Made by a program: the position numbers and the translations under genes
From: Bacteroidales bacterium M6
GTDB lineage: Bacteria; Bacteroidota; Bacteroidia; Bacteroidales; Muribaculaceae
Assembly (NCBI GenBank): GCA_001689485.1
Contig: LUJQ01000003.1
Location: 45,895 to 109,894 of the forward strand
Reading direction: 5' to 3'
Length of the DNA: 64,000 nt
Shown here: one piece after another, positions 38,171 through 47,746 of the stretch
Position numbering within the stretch: the first letter of the stretch is position 1
Layout: each line of letters opens with the position of its first letter
The notes under the pieces: model-generated
The model's database searches: none
The model's input: only the letters and a program-made list of their open reading frames with translations
Told to the model about the DNA's origin: nothing

Positions 38171-38250
38171 GGCGGTGTGTTATTTCCGCCCGGATGGCGG
38201 GGATGGTGTCATAACGGCTCCTACGGCAGGAACTGTTATGACACACCCCG
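38171..38250. repeat. Family A-related repeat, copy 3, between fucI and fucP
   Basis: GGCGGTGTGTTAT followed by CGCCCGGATGGCGGGGATGG (38187-38206), the tail seen at 29116, then GGTGTCATAAC paired with GTTATGACACACC (to 38247). It sits in the 139-bp gap inside the fuc operon, where it could affect mRNA stability or partial termination. Confidence 0.65.
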
Positions 38251-38270
38251 TTGACCGTGCAGAAAGTTTA

Positions 38271-40049
38271 TTATTTATAAATCGGGCCGTAGTTCTGGCA
38301 AGCGCGATAGTCGGCACCCTCTTTATCCATGCCGAACGCGTTCCATGCCGACGGACGGAATATCTCGGCGTCAGTGACATTGTGCATGCACACAGGGATA
38401 CGCAGAATCGAGGCAAGGGTGATGAGGTCGGCACCGATATGGCCATAGGATATTGCGCCATGGTTGGCTCCCCAGTTGTTCATCACCGAATACACATCCT
38501 TGAATGCATCGCGCCCAGGGCAGAGACGCGGCACAAACCATGTGGTAGGCCAGGTCGGGTCGGTGCGCTTGTCGAGCACTTTGTTGATTTCAGGGTCGAT
38601 ATCGACAGTCCACCCTTCGGCAATCTGCAACACCGGGCCAAGACCTTTCACAAGGTTCAGACGGCTCATTGTAACCGGCATCCCGCCACGGGTAAGGAAA
38701 TTGCTTGAGAAACCGCCCCCACGGAAATAGTCGCGGTTGGCAGGATACCATGTGGTGGCCTTCAGGCATGCCTCCACATCAGCTTCGGTCATCTCCCACG
38801 ACGGCTTCATGCACGGCTCGCCCTGGCCGTTGACGCTACGGCCTGTGGCGTCGAGCGTGGTGGCGCCGGAGTTGATAAGGTGGATGATGCCTCCGGCGGC
38901 ACGCCCTGTCAATTCCCTGCCTGTTACACGTTTAACCGCTTCAGGGCTCCAGTATGTACGCACATCGGAGAACATCTGGCCGCAACCTGTGAGCAGGTGC
39001 CCGAACAGCATGGCAACACCGTTGCAGGCATCGTTCTCTGTGGCCAGCACGAATGCCTCGCGTATGCCGTTCCAGTCGAACGAGGTGTTCATCAGCGCTT
39101 CCGTATAGTCGCCGTTGGGCTTCCAGTCAGTCCACTGGCGCTGCCCCTGGAATCCTCCGGCTATGGCATTATGGCCAAGGGCTTCCTCCTTGAATCCCAT
39201 TTCGCGCAAACGGGGATTTCCCTGCATGAGGTCGCGCACAATCAGGGTCATCTTCACGATAAATTCCCAGTCGGCATCCTTCTGCTCGCGGGTTTTCTGC
39301 TTTTCGGGGCGGTTGGTGAAATCCTCACCTTCGTTGCATTTGCAATATTTCTCCGTCCATGCCATAGCCTTGGCATATTCTTCGTGGTCGTAGATGCCCT
39401 CTTCCATACGGCGGAGTATCTCCGTTTCGTCGACACTCTCGTTGCGCATGCCGAGATATTCCTGGAAAAAGGCGGGGTCGACAATCGACCCGGCGATACC
39501 CATGCACATGCTGCCTATTGACAGATAGCTCTTTCCGCGCATCAATGCCACAGCAAGGGCGGCACGTGTGAAACGCAGCAATTTGCCTGCAACATCGGCA
39601 GGGATGGTGTTATCGTCGAGGTCCTGTACGTCATGGCCGTAGATGCCGAATGCCGGCAGACCTTTCTGCGCATGGCCTGCAAGCACGGCTGCGAGGTAGA
39701 CGGCGCCCGGACGTTCCGTGCCGTTGAAGCCCCACACGGCTTTCGGCCAATGGGGATGCATATCCATTGTTTCCGAGCCGTAACACCAGCAGGATGTTAC
39801 CGTGATTGTGGCTCCCACCCCTTCGCGTTCGAACTTCCCGGCACAGGCGGCAGCTTCGGCAACGCGCCCTATAGTGCTGTCGGCAATCACACATTCAACA
39901 GGTGTGCCGTCGGGATATCGCAGGTTCGTGCTAATCAGTTCGGCAACGGCCTTGGCCAGGTTCATGGTCTTATCCTCAAGACTTTCACGCACGCCCCCCT
40001 GGCGTCCGTCAATGGTAGGTCTGATACCTATTTTTGGATAATTATTCAT
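38271..40049 (-). CDS. fucI: L-fucose isomerase
   Basis: 592 residues from the ATG at 40049 (MNNYPKIGIRPTIDGRQGG), equal to the E. coli enzyme length; a GTG at 40130 would add 27 non-homologous residues. Motifs include ITVTSCWCYGSETMDMHP and ATENDACNGVAMLFGHLLTG. It converts L-fucose to L-fuculose with Mn2+. The stop codon of the upstream transglutaminase gene is 77 bp before this start, and no promoter is seen between them. Confidence 0.95.
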   Translation of the reverse strand: MNNYPKIGIRPTIDGRQGGVRESLEDKTMNLAKAVAELISTNLRYPDGTPVECVIADSTIGRVAEAAACAGKFEREGVGATITVTSCWCYGSETMDMHPHWPKAVWGFNGTERPGAVYLAAVLAGHAQKGLPAFGIYGHDVQDLDDNTIPADVAGKLLRFTRAALAVALMRGKSYLSIGSMCMGIAGSIVDPAFFQEYLGMRNESVDETEILRRMEEGIYDHEEYAKAMAWTEKYCKCNEGEDFTNRPEKQKTREQKDADWEFIVKMTLIVRDLMQGNPRLREMGFKEEALGHNAIAGGFQGQRQWTDWKPNGDYTEALMNTSFDWNGIREAFVLATENDACNGVAMLFGHLLTGCGQMFSDVRTYWSPEAVKRVTGRELTGRAAGGIIHLINSGATTLDATGRSVNGQGEPCMKPSWEMTEADVEACLKATTWYPANRDYFRGGGFSSNFLTRGGMPVTMSRLNLVKGLGPVLQIAEGWTVDIDPEINKVLDKRTDPTWPTTWFVPRLCPGRDAFKDVYSVMNNWGANHGAISYGHIGADLITLASILRIPVCMHNVTDAEIFRPSAWNAFGMDKEGADYRACQNYGPIYK

Positions 40050-40126
40050 TGATTGGTTACTGTTATGATTAATTATTTCAATTTCTTGCTTATGAAGTAT
40101 ATGCCGTAAAGTAACGGGGTATGGCG

Positions 40127-42811
40127 TCACGGTCTGGTCACACTATGGAGTGTATCCATCAACCTGTCGCCAACCCCGATGGTATATCCGTTGGTGTTGA
40201 ACACCACACGGTTAAATGTGTCGGCAACAACTATCACCGGAAGCGAACGGGCATCAGGGATGCTGCCGTCGGGGGTTATTTTCAGAGCGGAGGCAAGTTC
40301 GGATGCAATCTTACCGTCGATATCGGTGCCGAACACCACATTCGATGGCAAATCAGGGAACTTGGAGCGGTCGAAACGTAATGCCGCAGCCTCATCGGCA
40401 AAAAGCAGCAGCACTTTCACACCTGTCGCCTCAATCTCTTTGCTCCGCGACGACAAGTCATTGAGCACATGCACGGTCGGTTCATGGTTCGGAGCCACAA
40501 GCCCTATAACGTAATATCCCCTGCCGGTGGTGGAAAGGATTGACTTATCCGTTGCCAACGCCATATCGTGATATATGTTCTCGCTGTTGAACGAACCGAT
40601 TACCTGCACCCCGGTGGTGTCCTGACGGATTTCCAAGGGGATACGTGTGGTCTCTCCGGGGACTACGGTAAAGAACCGCGAGCGTGACAATACCGTGCCG
40701 TCGGCCATACGCTGGCCGGTGGTCAGCATATATTCCCCGGCCTCTATAGGCATCGGCTCCTTCAACATCCCCGACCATGTTGCATCTTCGGGATAGTTAA
40801 GCAGCACCGGCACCCCGTTTTCAAGTTTGGATATGGTAAAATTAGAGTAATAGGCCGGATTATCGATGCGCCCAGTGGTTGTGAAATCAGCCATCAAAGC
40901 ACCCTGCAAGGCACCCGGGGAAGCCGGTAAGGAAGCCCCCGACGGAAGCACGGCATCCACCCATTCCTGATTGCCCGCTGCATATTGGGCCTTATCGGTA
41001 ACAGGGTCTATACGGGCAGGGATACCCATGGCACGGGCCGCCGCAACAAAGAAAATGTCGCGCGAGCGGGCATCGGTGGTTCTGAGTTTCCACACCGAGG
41101 CAGGCGACATAGCCACACGGCGCGGATTCCAACGGTTGTCGATTTCAATATTGTCGGCAACCCATTTCACCCACGATGCCGGATCGGAAACAAACTTCTC
41201 ACGCAAGCCGGAAGGCACTGCATCGAGGAAGAACCGTTTATAAGGGGTGAGCATCTCATCGGCGATACGCGGATTGAGGATATAATCGACATATAGCCCC
41301 TCTGCCCCGGGAGCCGGGGCGGGGGTGGCGAAGTGGTCGGCAAGAACCTCGGGTGCTATGTCGCGCCGGTCCTTTTCAGAAACAGCCTTCAGGAGGTCGA
41401 TTGCACGCCCTAATTCCCCCTTGGGGACACTTTTCAGGAACTCTGCGATAACGGCATGGTTGCCACGGCTCTGAGGCATGATAACAGCCAGCTCACCGGG
41501 GTCTGCACCTATCGTCAGGGCAAACTCACGGGCACGTTCGGGGGTGAAAAATGTAGCCTCGTAGGCATTGCGCAGTGAATCCTCATAAGCCAGACGCCTT
41601 ACGTTGGCATCAGCCGCTTCCTTCGGGACAAAAGGCATGCACTCACGTTGCACCGGCGGCACGATGTCGAAATCCGCAGTCTTGCCTGAAAAGCTATCCG
41701 AATCGAGCTTCAAAACGATATTACTGTCAGCTCCCACACGGGCTTTTACAAACCCGAAACGCCCGTTGCTATCAGAGCCCCATACAATGATGTCACCCCG
41801 GCCGGCAACCAGTTCCGACCGCCCTTCGGCATCGGTTTCAAGGGTAGCCACCGGGAAGAACTCCCCGTAATTATAAAGACGGTAATCAACCCTCGCACCT
41901 TTAACGGGCTTGCCTGAGGCATCGGTAACCATAACCCTGAGGGTATCGACAGGGGCATAATTATCGGTAACATTCACCTCCGTGTAACAAGGCGCCGTAG
42001 CCAGCTGCTGTTCCGGGCCGTCATAACGGCCGAACAGCTTCGTATTCATCAGCATGCCACGTGAAGCGGGGGCATTGAACCATCCCAGGTCGAGCACAGC
42101 CTCAGGCTCGCACGCACCGAGGAAATGCCATTCGCCATCAACCCAAGCCTCAACCCAGGCATGATTATCGTCGGTATGCGCCCAACGGGGGGTGTAGACC
42201 TGGCGGGCAGGAATCCCGACCGCACGCAGCGCGGCTACAGTGAATGTGGATTCCTCGCCGCAACGCCCGATGGCGGAGCGCACCGTGGCCGAAGGGGAAC
42301 TTGTGCGGGCATCGGAAGGGCGATAAGTCACACGCTCATGACACCAGTGGTTGACCTCCAGCACCGCATCGCGCATCGACATGTCCTTAACCCTGTCGCG
42401 GAGTGATTCATAGAAATCACGACGGCTCATGTCAAGGTTTTCATTGTTAACACGCACGGGAAGAACGAAATGGCGGAATTCACGTTCAGGCACTGATTCA
42501 CCCCATGGCATCTCCTTGCGCGCCCGAAGCGCCAAATCGACATTCTCCTTATAGAACTCGCCCGAATAGTCGGCCATATCGGGCAATGGCATATACGCAT
42601 AGAGGAATTCCAGCAGCTCCCGTTGGCGTGGGGAAAGATTCGTATCGAAAATTGAAAAACAGCCTGAACCGGCAACAAGCTCCCGTCTTTGGGCAAAATC
42701 ACGTGCCACATCATGCTGCGCCGCCACGTTGACGGCATCGCACTGCACAGGGGAAGCATACATAGATGCCACCAGGGTTGTCACCAATGCAATATTGGGG
42801 AAAGTTTTCAT
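40127..42811 (-). CDS. Secreted transglutaminase-domain protein with thioredoxin-like C-terminus
   Basis: 894 residues: signal peptide (about 1-24); transglutaminase-like domain (about 100-240) with Cys in GRCGEESTFTVAALRAVGIP and His in TDDNHAWVEAWVDGEWHF; a carboxypeptidase-regulatory-like beta domain (about 285-360); a second, degenerate transglutaminase-like stretch (about 570-660, SRDIFFVAAARAMGIPARI); and a thioredoxin-like end (about 780-890) lacking CXXC. The function is unknown; family members may act on peptides. The only link to fucose use is its place directly upstream of fucI on the same strand. Confidence 0.82.
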   Translation of the reverse strand: MKTFPNIALVTTLVASMYASPVQCDAVNVAAQHDVARDFAQRRELVAGSGCFSIFDTNLSPRQRELLEFLYAYMPLPDMADYSGEFYKENVDLALRARKEMPWGESVPEREFRHFVLPVRVNNENLDMSRRDFYESLRDRVKDMSMRDAVLEVNHWCHERVTYRPSDARTSSPSATVRSAIGRCGEESTFTVAALRAVGIPARQVYTPRWAHTDDNHAWVEAWVDGEWHFLGACEPEAVLDLGWFNAPASRGMLMNTKLFGRYDGPEQQLATAPCYTEVNVTDNYAPVDTLRVMVTDASGKPVKGARVDYRLYNYGEFFPVATLETDAEGRSELVAGRGDIIVWGSDSNGRFGFVKARVGADSNIVLKLDSDSFSGKTADFDIVPPVQRECMPFVPKEAADANVRRLAYEDSLRNAYEATFFTPERAREFALTIGADPGELAVIMPQSRGNHAVIAEFLKSVPKGELGRAIDLLKAVSEKDRRDIAPEVLADHFATPAPAPGAEGLYVDYILNPRIADEMLTPYKRFFLDAVPSGLREKFVSDPASWVKWVADNIEIDNRWNPRRVAMSPASVWKLRTTDARSRDIFFVAAARAMGIPARIDPVTDKAQYAAGNQEWVDAVLPSGASLPASPGALQGALMADFTTTGRIDNPAYYSNFTISKLENGVPVLLNYPEDATWSGMLKEPMPIEAGEYMLTTGQRMADGTVLSRSRFFTVVPGETTRIPLEIRQDTTGVQVIGSFNSENIYHDMALATDKSILSTTGRGYYVIGLVAPNHEPTVHVLNDLSSRSKEIEATGVKVLLLFADEAAALRFDRSKFPDLPSNVVFGTDIDGKIASELASALKITPDGSIPDARSLPVIVVADTFNRVVFNTNGYTIGVGDRLMDTLHSVTRP

Positions 42812-42866
42812 GGTTGGTTTAAAAATTTTCAGGATTAGTTATAGATTAATTAAGACCATTAGCTTA

Positions 42867-43637
42867 TCAGATACGGCAATTCGACCGGTTTATGGCTTTT
42901 ACAATCGCCGCCACAACATCGCGCGATGTTTCCATACGCGAGAACTCATCGGCACCCGCCTCCCCCATCGAAACTCCGGGATGCCTGAAATCCATAGCGC
43001 TATCCATACGCCTGCGGGCTGATGCATGAATCTCGCAACAACCCGACTGTTTCAATATGGATGCGGCATTATCGGAATTGACCCCTGCCCCCGGCAATAT
43101 GATAATCCGCCCGTTTGCAAGGCGGTTTAATGCCGCCAGCGTCCCTACCCCTTTTTCAGCCGAAGGGGCACATCCTGAAGTTAGTATGCGGTGGCAGCCA
43201 AGCCTTATGACTGCCTCAAGTGCTTCGTGCGGCTCCCGGCACATGTCAAAGGCCCTATGAAAGGTCACCGACATATCAACGGCCTCGTCCATCAGCCGCC
43301 CGCATGTGTCAATGTCGATGTTCCCGTCAGGACGCAATGCCCCGATAACCACGCCGTCGGCACCGCACTGCCTGGCCATGCGTATGTCGGCAACCATGCA
43401 TCCGATTTCGTCAGCATCATACACAAAGTCACCGCCACGCGGACGGATGAGCACATGCATCCTCATACCCGCATCGGCCGCTACTTTCCCGGCCATGGAT
43501 ATGAAGCCTGCCGAAGGGGTCACCCCCCCTTCACCAAGTGCCGAACACAGCTCGATACGGGAAGCGCCTCCGGCGGCGGCTTCCTTCACACTGGCCAAGG
43601 ATGCGGCACAAACTTCTAATATATTCTCTTTTTCCAT
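42867..43637 (-). CDS. cutC: CutC family protein
   Basis: 256 residues, a TIM-barrel-like CutC protein (LEVCAASLASVKEAAAGGASRIELC; LIRPRGGDFVYDADE; LTSGCAPSAEKG). Named for copper homeostasis in E. coli, though the copper role is disputed and the true function uncertain. It is 55 bp upstream of the transglutaminase gene. A TAACTTTG -7 box lies at 43677-43684. Confidence 0.9.
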   Translation of the reverse strand: MEKENILEVCAASLASVKEAAAGGASRIELCSALGEGGVTPSAGFISMAGKVAADAGMRMHVLIRPRGGDFVYDADEIGCMVADIRMARQCGADGVVIGALRPDGNIDIDTCGRLMDEAVDMSVTFHRAFDMCREPHEALEAVIRLGCHRILTSGCAPSAEKGVGTLAALNRLANGRIIILPGAGVNSDNAASILKQSGCCEIHASARRRMDSAMDFRHPGVSMGEAGADEFSRMETSRDVVAAIVKAINRSNCRI

Positions 43638-43708
43638 TGCAAATAAGCCTGCCCGGAATAATCGCGGAGCAGATTACAAAGTTAGCGAGTAAATTTGGTG
43701 AAAAATAG

Positions 43709-43747
43709 AAGAGGTGTGCCAAATTTCGATAATTTGGCACACCTCTT
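43709..43747 (-). terminator. Terminator stem-loop family A, after the BI-1 gene
   Basis: Perfect 17-bp stem AAGAGGTGTGCCAAATT with its inverse; on the minus strand it is followed by TTCTATTTTT. It ends the BI-1 transcript before the cutC promoter. Confidence 0.8.
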
Positions 43748-43812
43748 TATGTGTTTTAAAACATCTGCATCCCTGCGACAACGCCTTATGCCGGCCGTTA
43801 TCACAGAAAAAC

Positions 43813-44526
43813 TCAATCGCGGTTACCGCCGAAAAAGCGGAGAAGATAGAGGAACAGGTTGATGAAATCGAGATAGAGGCTGAGGGCGCCGAGAGTTGCA
43901 AGACGCCCGTCGGCCATCGACGGGTCGGCATAAGCCATCTGCTTTATCCTCTGTGTATCCCAGGCGGTAAGGCCGATGAAAATCAGCACGCCTGCGGCAC
44001 TCACAATCCATTCCAGTGTGGAATTGGCCCAGAAGATGTTGACAACGATGAGTATCAGCATCCCGAACAGCGCCATGTAAAGGAATGTCCCGATTTTGGT
44101 GAGGTCGCGTGTGGTGAAATAGCCATAGACGCTCATAGCGCCGAACACACCGGCTGTGATAAGGAACGTTTTGAAAATCGCGGCAATATTGTAGACCACG
44201 AAAATCATTGAGAATGTGAGGCCGTTGACAACCGCGAATAGGAAAAACAGACCTGTGGCCATTGCCGAACTCATTTTTTGCAGACGTGCCGAAATCCAAA
44301 GCACAAGTCCGAGTTCAAGGATTGCAAGCCCCCAGTAAACCCAACGGTGCTGGGCCATATAGACAAGGAAACTTGTATCGGAGTTAGCCGTAGCAGCCAC
44401 ACCCCATGCCACCAGGGCGGTCAGGAGCAGGCCGAGAAACATTTTCACATATACGTTTTTCATCACAGCCGAGACCTTTGCATCGAGCGACTGGGGCGTA
44501 TATGAATCCGTTTGATAATAGTTCAT
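43813..44526 (-). CDS. Bax inhibitor-1/YccA family membrane protein
   Basis: 237 residues with seven hydrophobic segments. VYVKMFLGLLLTALVAWGVA at the N-terminus and IGLTAWDTQRIKQMA with a preceding Asp-rich pore are typical of BI-1/TMBIM channels, which leak Ca2+ or protons in studied members. The physiological role in bacteria is unclear. It stands as a single gene between terminators. Confidence 0.92.
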   Translation of the reverse strand: MNYYQTDSYTPQSLDAKVSAVMKNVYVKMFLGLLLTALVAWGVAATANSDTSFLVYMAQHRWVYWGLAILELGLVLWISARLQKMSSAMATGLFFLFAVVNGLTFSMIFVVYNIAAIFKTFLITAGVFGAMSVYGYFTTRDLTKIGTFLYMALFGMLILIVVNIFWANSTLEWIVSAAGVLIFIGLTAWDTQRIKQMAYADPSMADGRLATLGALSLYLDFINLFLYLLRFFGGNRD

Positions 44527-44635
44527 ATTTCTGATTATGTTAGTTTGTGTTATGGCGAGAGTGATTCGGAGTCATTGCGACCCCGTATGGAAATTTATAA
44601 CAAATAAGACCTGTGATTTGTGCAAAGGTTTAGAA

Positions 44636-44672
44636 GTTGCCTGAAAATCTTTGGGAAGGATTTCCAGGCAAC
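44636..44672 (-). terminator. Terminator of argS
   Basis: Imperfect 17-bp stem GTTGCCTGgAAATCcTT with inverted partner and short loop, starting 12 bp past the argS stop codon. Confidence 0.6.
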
Positions 44673-44683
44673 GTCTTAAGCCG

Positions 44684-46474
44684 TTACATACGTTCAGGCA
44701 CTTTGATTCCCAACAGCCCCATACCTGTTTTCACCACACGGGAGGTTGCCTCGCAAAGCGCCAGGCGCAGCGAGCGCACACCGGCATCTTCCTCGCGCAG
44801 GATGGAATAGTCGTGATAGAACTGGTTATATTGCTTGACCAGCTCGTAGACATAGTTGGCTATCACGGCGGGTGAATAATCGCGTCCTGCTTCCTGCACG
44901 GTCGAGGGGAAATCGGCAAGTGTCTGGATAAGTGCGATTTCCTTCTCATTCGGAAGCACGGCGGAATAGTTCCCGATTGCCATGCCCTGTTCGGCAGCTT
45001 TACGGAGCACCGAACGGATGCGGGCATAGGTGTATTGGATGAAAGGCCCGGTGTTGCCGTTGAAATCAATCGATTCCTTGGGATTGAAAAGCATGTTTTT
45101 ACGGGGGTCGACCTTCAACAGGAAATATTTCAACGCCCCGAGACCTACCGTTTCGGAAATCTCGTCGATTTCCGCAGGTGTAAGGCCGTCGAGCTTGCCA
45201 AGGTCACACGACACCTCGCGTGCACCGGCCACCATTTCCGCCATAAGGTCGTCGGCATCGACCACAGTCCCCTCACGGCTCTTCATCTTCCCTTCGGGGA
45301 GTTCGACCATGCCGTAAGAGAAGTGAACCAAATCCTTGCCCCACTTGAACCCAAGGCGGTCGAGCAGCAATGAAAGCACCTGGAAATGGTAATTCTGCTC
45401 GTTGCCCACCACATAAATCATCTTGTCAATGGGATAATCACGGAAACGGAGCTTGGCGGTGCCAATATCCTGGGTCATATAGACCGAAGTGCCGTCGGCA
45501 CGCAGAAGGAGTTTTTGGTCGAGACCGGCATCAGAAAGGTCGGCCCACACAGAGCCGTCATCCTTACGGAACATAATGCCTTTCTCCAACCCTTCGAGCA
45601 CTTTTTCCTTACCTTCGAGATAGGTGTCCGACTCATAATAGATTTTGTCGAAATCAACCCCCATGCGGCGGTATGTGTCATCAAACCCGGCATACACCCA
45701 CTCGTTCATCATCGCCCACAACCGGCGCACATCGGCATCCTTTGCCTCCCATTTGCGCAGCATCTCACGGGCCTCGGCCATAAGGGGCGAGAGCTTCGCG
45801 GCCTCATCCTCGGTGATGCCGTCGCGCTCCATGATTTCCTTCAGTTCGGCCTTATAATGCTTGTCGAACAGCACATAGAAGTCACCGATCAGGTGGTCCC
45901 CCTTTTTCCCGGCCTTTTCAGGCGTAATGCCGTTGCCCCATTTCTGCCATGCAAGCATGGATTTACAGATGTGGATACCACGGTCGTTGACTATGTTGGT
46001 CTTAACCACGCGGTTGCCGCATGCCTTCAGGATTTCAGCCAGCGAGAACCCGAGAAGGTTGTTACGCACATGCCCCAGGTGCAGGGGTTTGTTAGTGTTA
46101 GGTGAAGAATATTCCACCATCACCAACGGGCTGTCGGCTGTCGGTGCGACGATTCCGAAATTATCGGTTGCCGATATATGCTCAAGCACCGAATTCCAGA
46201 ACGAAGGCTCTATCACAATGTTAAGGAACCCCTTTACGACGTTGAACCGGTCAACGGCAGGTTCGTTGTCGACGAGCCACTGCCCGATTTCCTGCCCTAC
46301 AGCTTCGGGCGACTTGCGGGCGGCCTTGACCCATGGGAACACTACAACTGTGAGGTTGCCCTCGAATTCCTTCCGTGTGGCCTGCGGCATGATAGCCGAG
46401 GCGTCGGTGTCAACACCGTAAAGCTCCTTCACGGCCTTTGCCACCCCTTGCGCTATGATAAGGTCGATTGACAT
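44684..46474 (-). CDS. argS: Arginyl-tRNA synthetase
   Basis: 596 residues, normal length. The class I HIGH equivalent is in NTNKPLHLGHVRNN (about residues 120-133), the KMSKS-loop equivalent is KMKSREGTVV, and the C-terminal DALR anticodon domain (about 470-596) ends LLGIKVPERM. It charges tRNA-Arg. The -7 box TAAATTTG (46533-46540) overlaps a 16-bp palindrome. Confidence 0.97.
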   Translation of the reverse strand: MSIDLIIAQGVAKAVKELYGVDTDASAIMPQATRKEFEGNLTVVVFPWVKAARKSPEAVGQEIGQWLVDNEPAVDRFNVVKGFLNIVIEPSFWNSVLEHISATDNFGIVAPTADSPLVMVEYSSPNTNKPLHLGHVRNNLLGFSLAEILKACGNRVVKTNIVNDRGIHICKSMLAWQKWGNGITPEKAGKKGDHLIGDFYVLFDKHYKAELKEIMERDGITEDEAAKLSPLMAEAREMLRKWEAKDADVRRLWAMMNEWVYAGFDDTYRRMGVDFDKIYYESDTYLEGKEKVLEGLEKGIMFRKDDGSVWADLSDAGLDQKLLLRADGTSVYMTQDIGTAKLRFRDYPIDKMIYVVGNEQNYHFQVLSLLLDRLGFKWGKDLVHFSYGMVELPEGKMKSREGTVVDADDLMAEMVAGAREVSCDLGKLDGLTPAEIDEISETVGLGALKYFLLKVDPRKNMLFNPKESIDFNGNTGPFIQYTYARIRSVLRKAAEQGMAIGNYSAVLPNEKEIALIQTLADFPSTVQEAGRDYSPAVIANYVYELVKQYNQFYHDYSILREEDAGVRSLRLALCEATSRVVKTGMGLLGIKVPERM

Positions 46475-46522
46475 ATGTTGTTATCCTTATTGTTTTTTTC
46501 TTCTAAAATTCTGCATGTAATC

Positions 46523-46564
46523 AATTTGCATGCAAATTTAGCGATTTTTCCCGACTTTCCCCAA
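46523..46564 (-). promoter_or_regulatory. argS promoter with overlapping palindrome
   Basis: Minus strand TTG (46564-46562), about 21-base spacer, TAAATTTG (46540-46533). AATTTGCATGCAAATT (46523-46538) is a perfect 16-bp palindrome covering the -7 box and the likely start point, a possible operator. Confidence 0.5.
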
Positions 46565-46580
46565 TCCGCCATAGAATAGC

Positions 46581-46622
46581 AGGGTCTGCATAAATCCTTA
46601 TTAAAGGATTCACACAGACCCT
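46581..46622 (-). terminator. Terminator of the fimbrillin gene
   Basis: Two-part stem AGGGTCTG / CAGACCCT enclosing AATCCTT / AAGGATT. It lies 34 bp past the fimbrillin stop codon on the minus strand. Confidence 0.6.
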
Positions 46623-46655
46623 GGAAACTGTCGAGAAGGTACAAACCCCATATCG

Positions 46656-47693
46656 CTACTGCTCGAGCAGGAAGTCGTCAACGGTTACATCAAATATGAT
46701 GGGCTTCAACACATCCGGGTTGTCTATTGTGATATTATAGATATACTCATGCCCCATCTCCCATTTGTCGACAGCATCGGTTGTCACGGGGAAGAACAGA
46801 CGCCCTGTGGGGCTTTCCGGCACAAGCTGTGCGGGCGGTGTAGCAGCGTTAGGCCATATCTTGGCCCCGGTAGCTGTATCATAAATCTCGCAGTCTACCT
46901 CTATCCCGTTACCAGAATAGGCAGTACCGTCAAAATCGAGCTGTGTAAGCGGCTGCGGCAGGAAATAGCTTATCCCAAGATTGTTATCCGTTATATCGAC
47001 AGGAGTCGGTGTAAGGTCGAAAATATCCTCATCGCCTATTACGGCAAACACCATCATGTCGTTGCTCATCTTCAGGTTGTCCCAATTGCCGACGTTGTCG
47101 GGGAAGTCGGGAGAGGTGGTTGCCTGCGGGAAGTTGAATGTGCCTTGCAGATAGACGTTATGCAACTTCACATAGCTGACACGAACCCCGATTTTAGAAT
47201 TCGAACTGCTCAACATAATGGTCACACGCGAAAGCGCATGACGGAAATTCATGCTCACAGGGGTCGCCTTGGCAACCTCTCCCATATTTACGGCATATAA
47301 CAGGTCGGTAGTACCGTTGTTCTTATAGCCAGGTATGCTGCCAAGCTCAGGTTGCGCTGTGGCCGGCACATTGGTTATGTTAGGACTGAATGCATAAAAG
47401 TTAACCGGCGTATTGGGCCAGTACATTACAGGGCTGTAAACCCACGATGACCCGTTGCGGGTCACATGCACATCCTGCATATAAGGTTTGCCCCCTGTGT
47501 AGGCATATACTATGAACTCCTTTATGGTAGAAGTCGTTGTCGACGCAGAGCGCGGAGCTTTCGGCACAGCGGCCCTGAAACTGACAGCTCCCGATTCGTC
47601 AACCGGTTCGGGCATGGGTTGATTCTTATCGGAACACGAAGCTGCAAACAACCCTAAAGCTATAGCGGATAGGTAAACCACGTTGTTTTTCAT
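46656..47693 (-). CDS. Fimbrillin-family lipoprotein
   Basis: 345 residues. Lipobox AASC at residue 20, then a beta-rich protein with the fimbrillin pattern: VSFRAAVPKAPRSAS, FIVYAYTGG, SPVMYWPN, FYAFSP and FRHALSRVTIML. Such proteins form or decorate Bacteroidales surface fimbriae after protease-driven strand exchange. Paired with a DUF5119 gene 53 bp upstream. Whether it is a shaft or tip subunit cannot be told. Confidence 0.87.
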   Translation of the reverse strand: MKNNVVYLSAIALGLFAASCSDKNQPMPEPVDESGAVSFRAAVPKAPRSASTTTSTIKEFIVYAYTGGKPYMQDVHVTRNGSSWVYSPVMYWPNTPVNFYAFSPNITNVPATAQPELGSIPGYKNNGTTDLLYAVNMGEVAKATPVSMNFRHALSRVTIMLSSSNSKIGVRVSYVKLHNVYLQGTFNFPQATTSPDFPDNVGNWDNLKMSNDMMVFAVIGDEDIFDLTPTPVDITDNNLGISYFLPQPLTQLDFDGTAYSGNGIEVDCEIYDTATGAKIWPNAATPPAQLVPESPTGRLFFPVTTDAVDKWEMGHEYIYNITIDNPDVLKPIIFDVTVDDFLLEQ

Positions 47694-47746
47694 AATTCAA
47701 ATAGTATTATCGTTAATTAATAAACACCTTATAAGGCAGGATGTTT

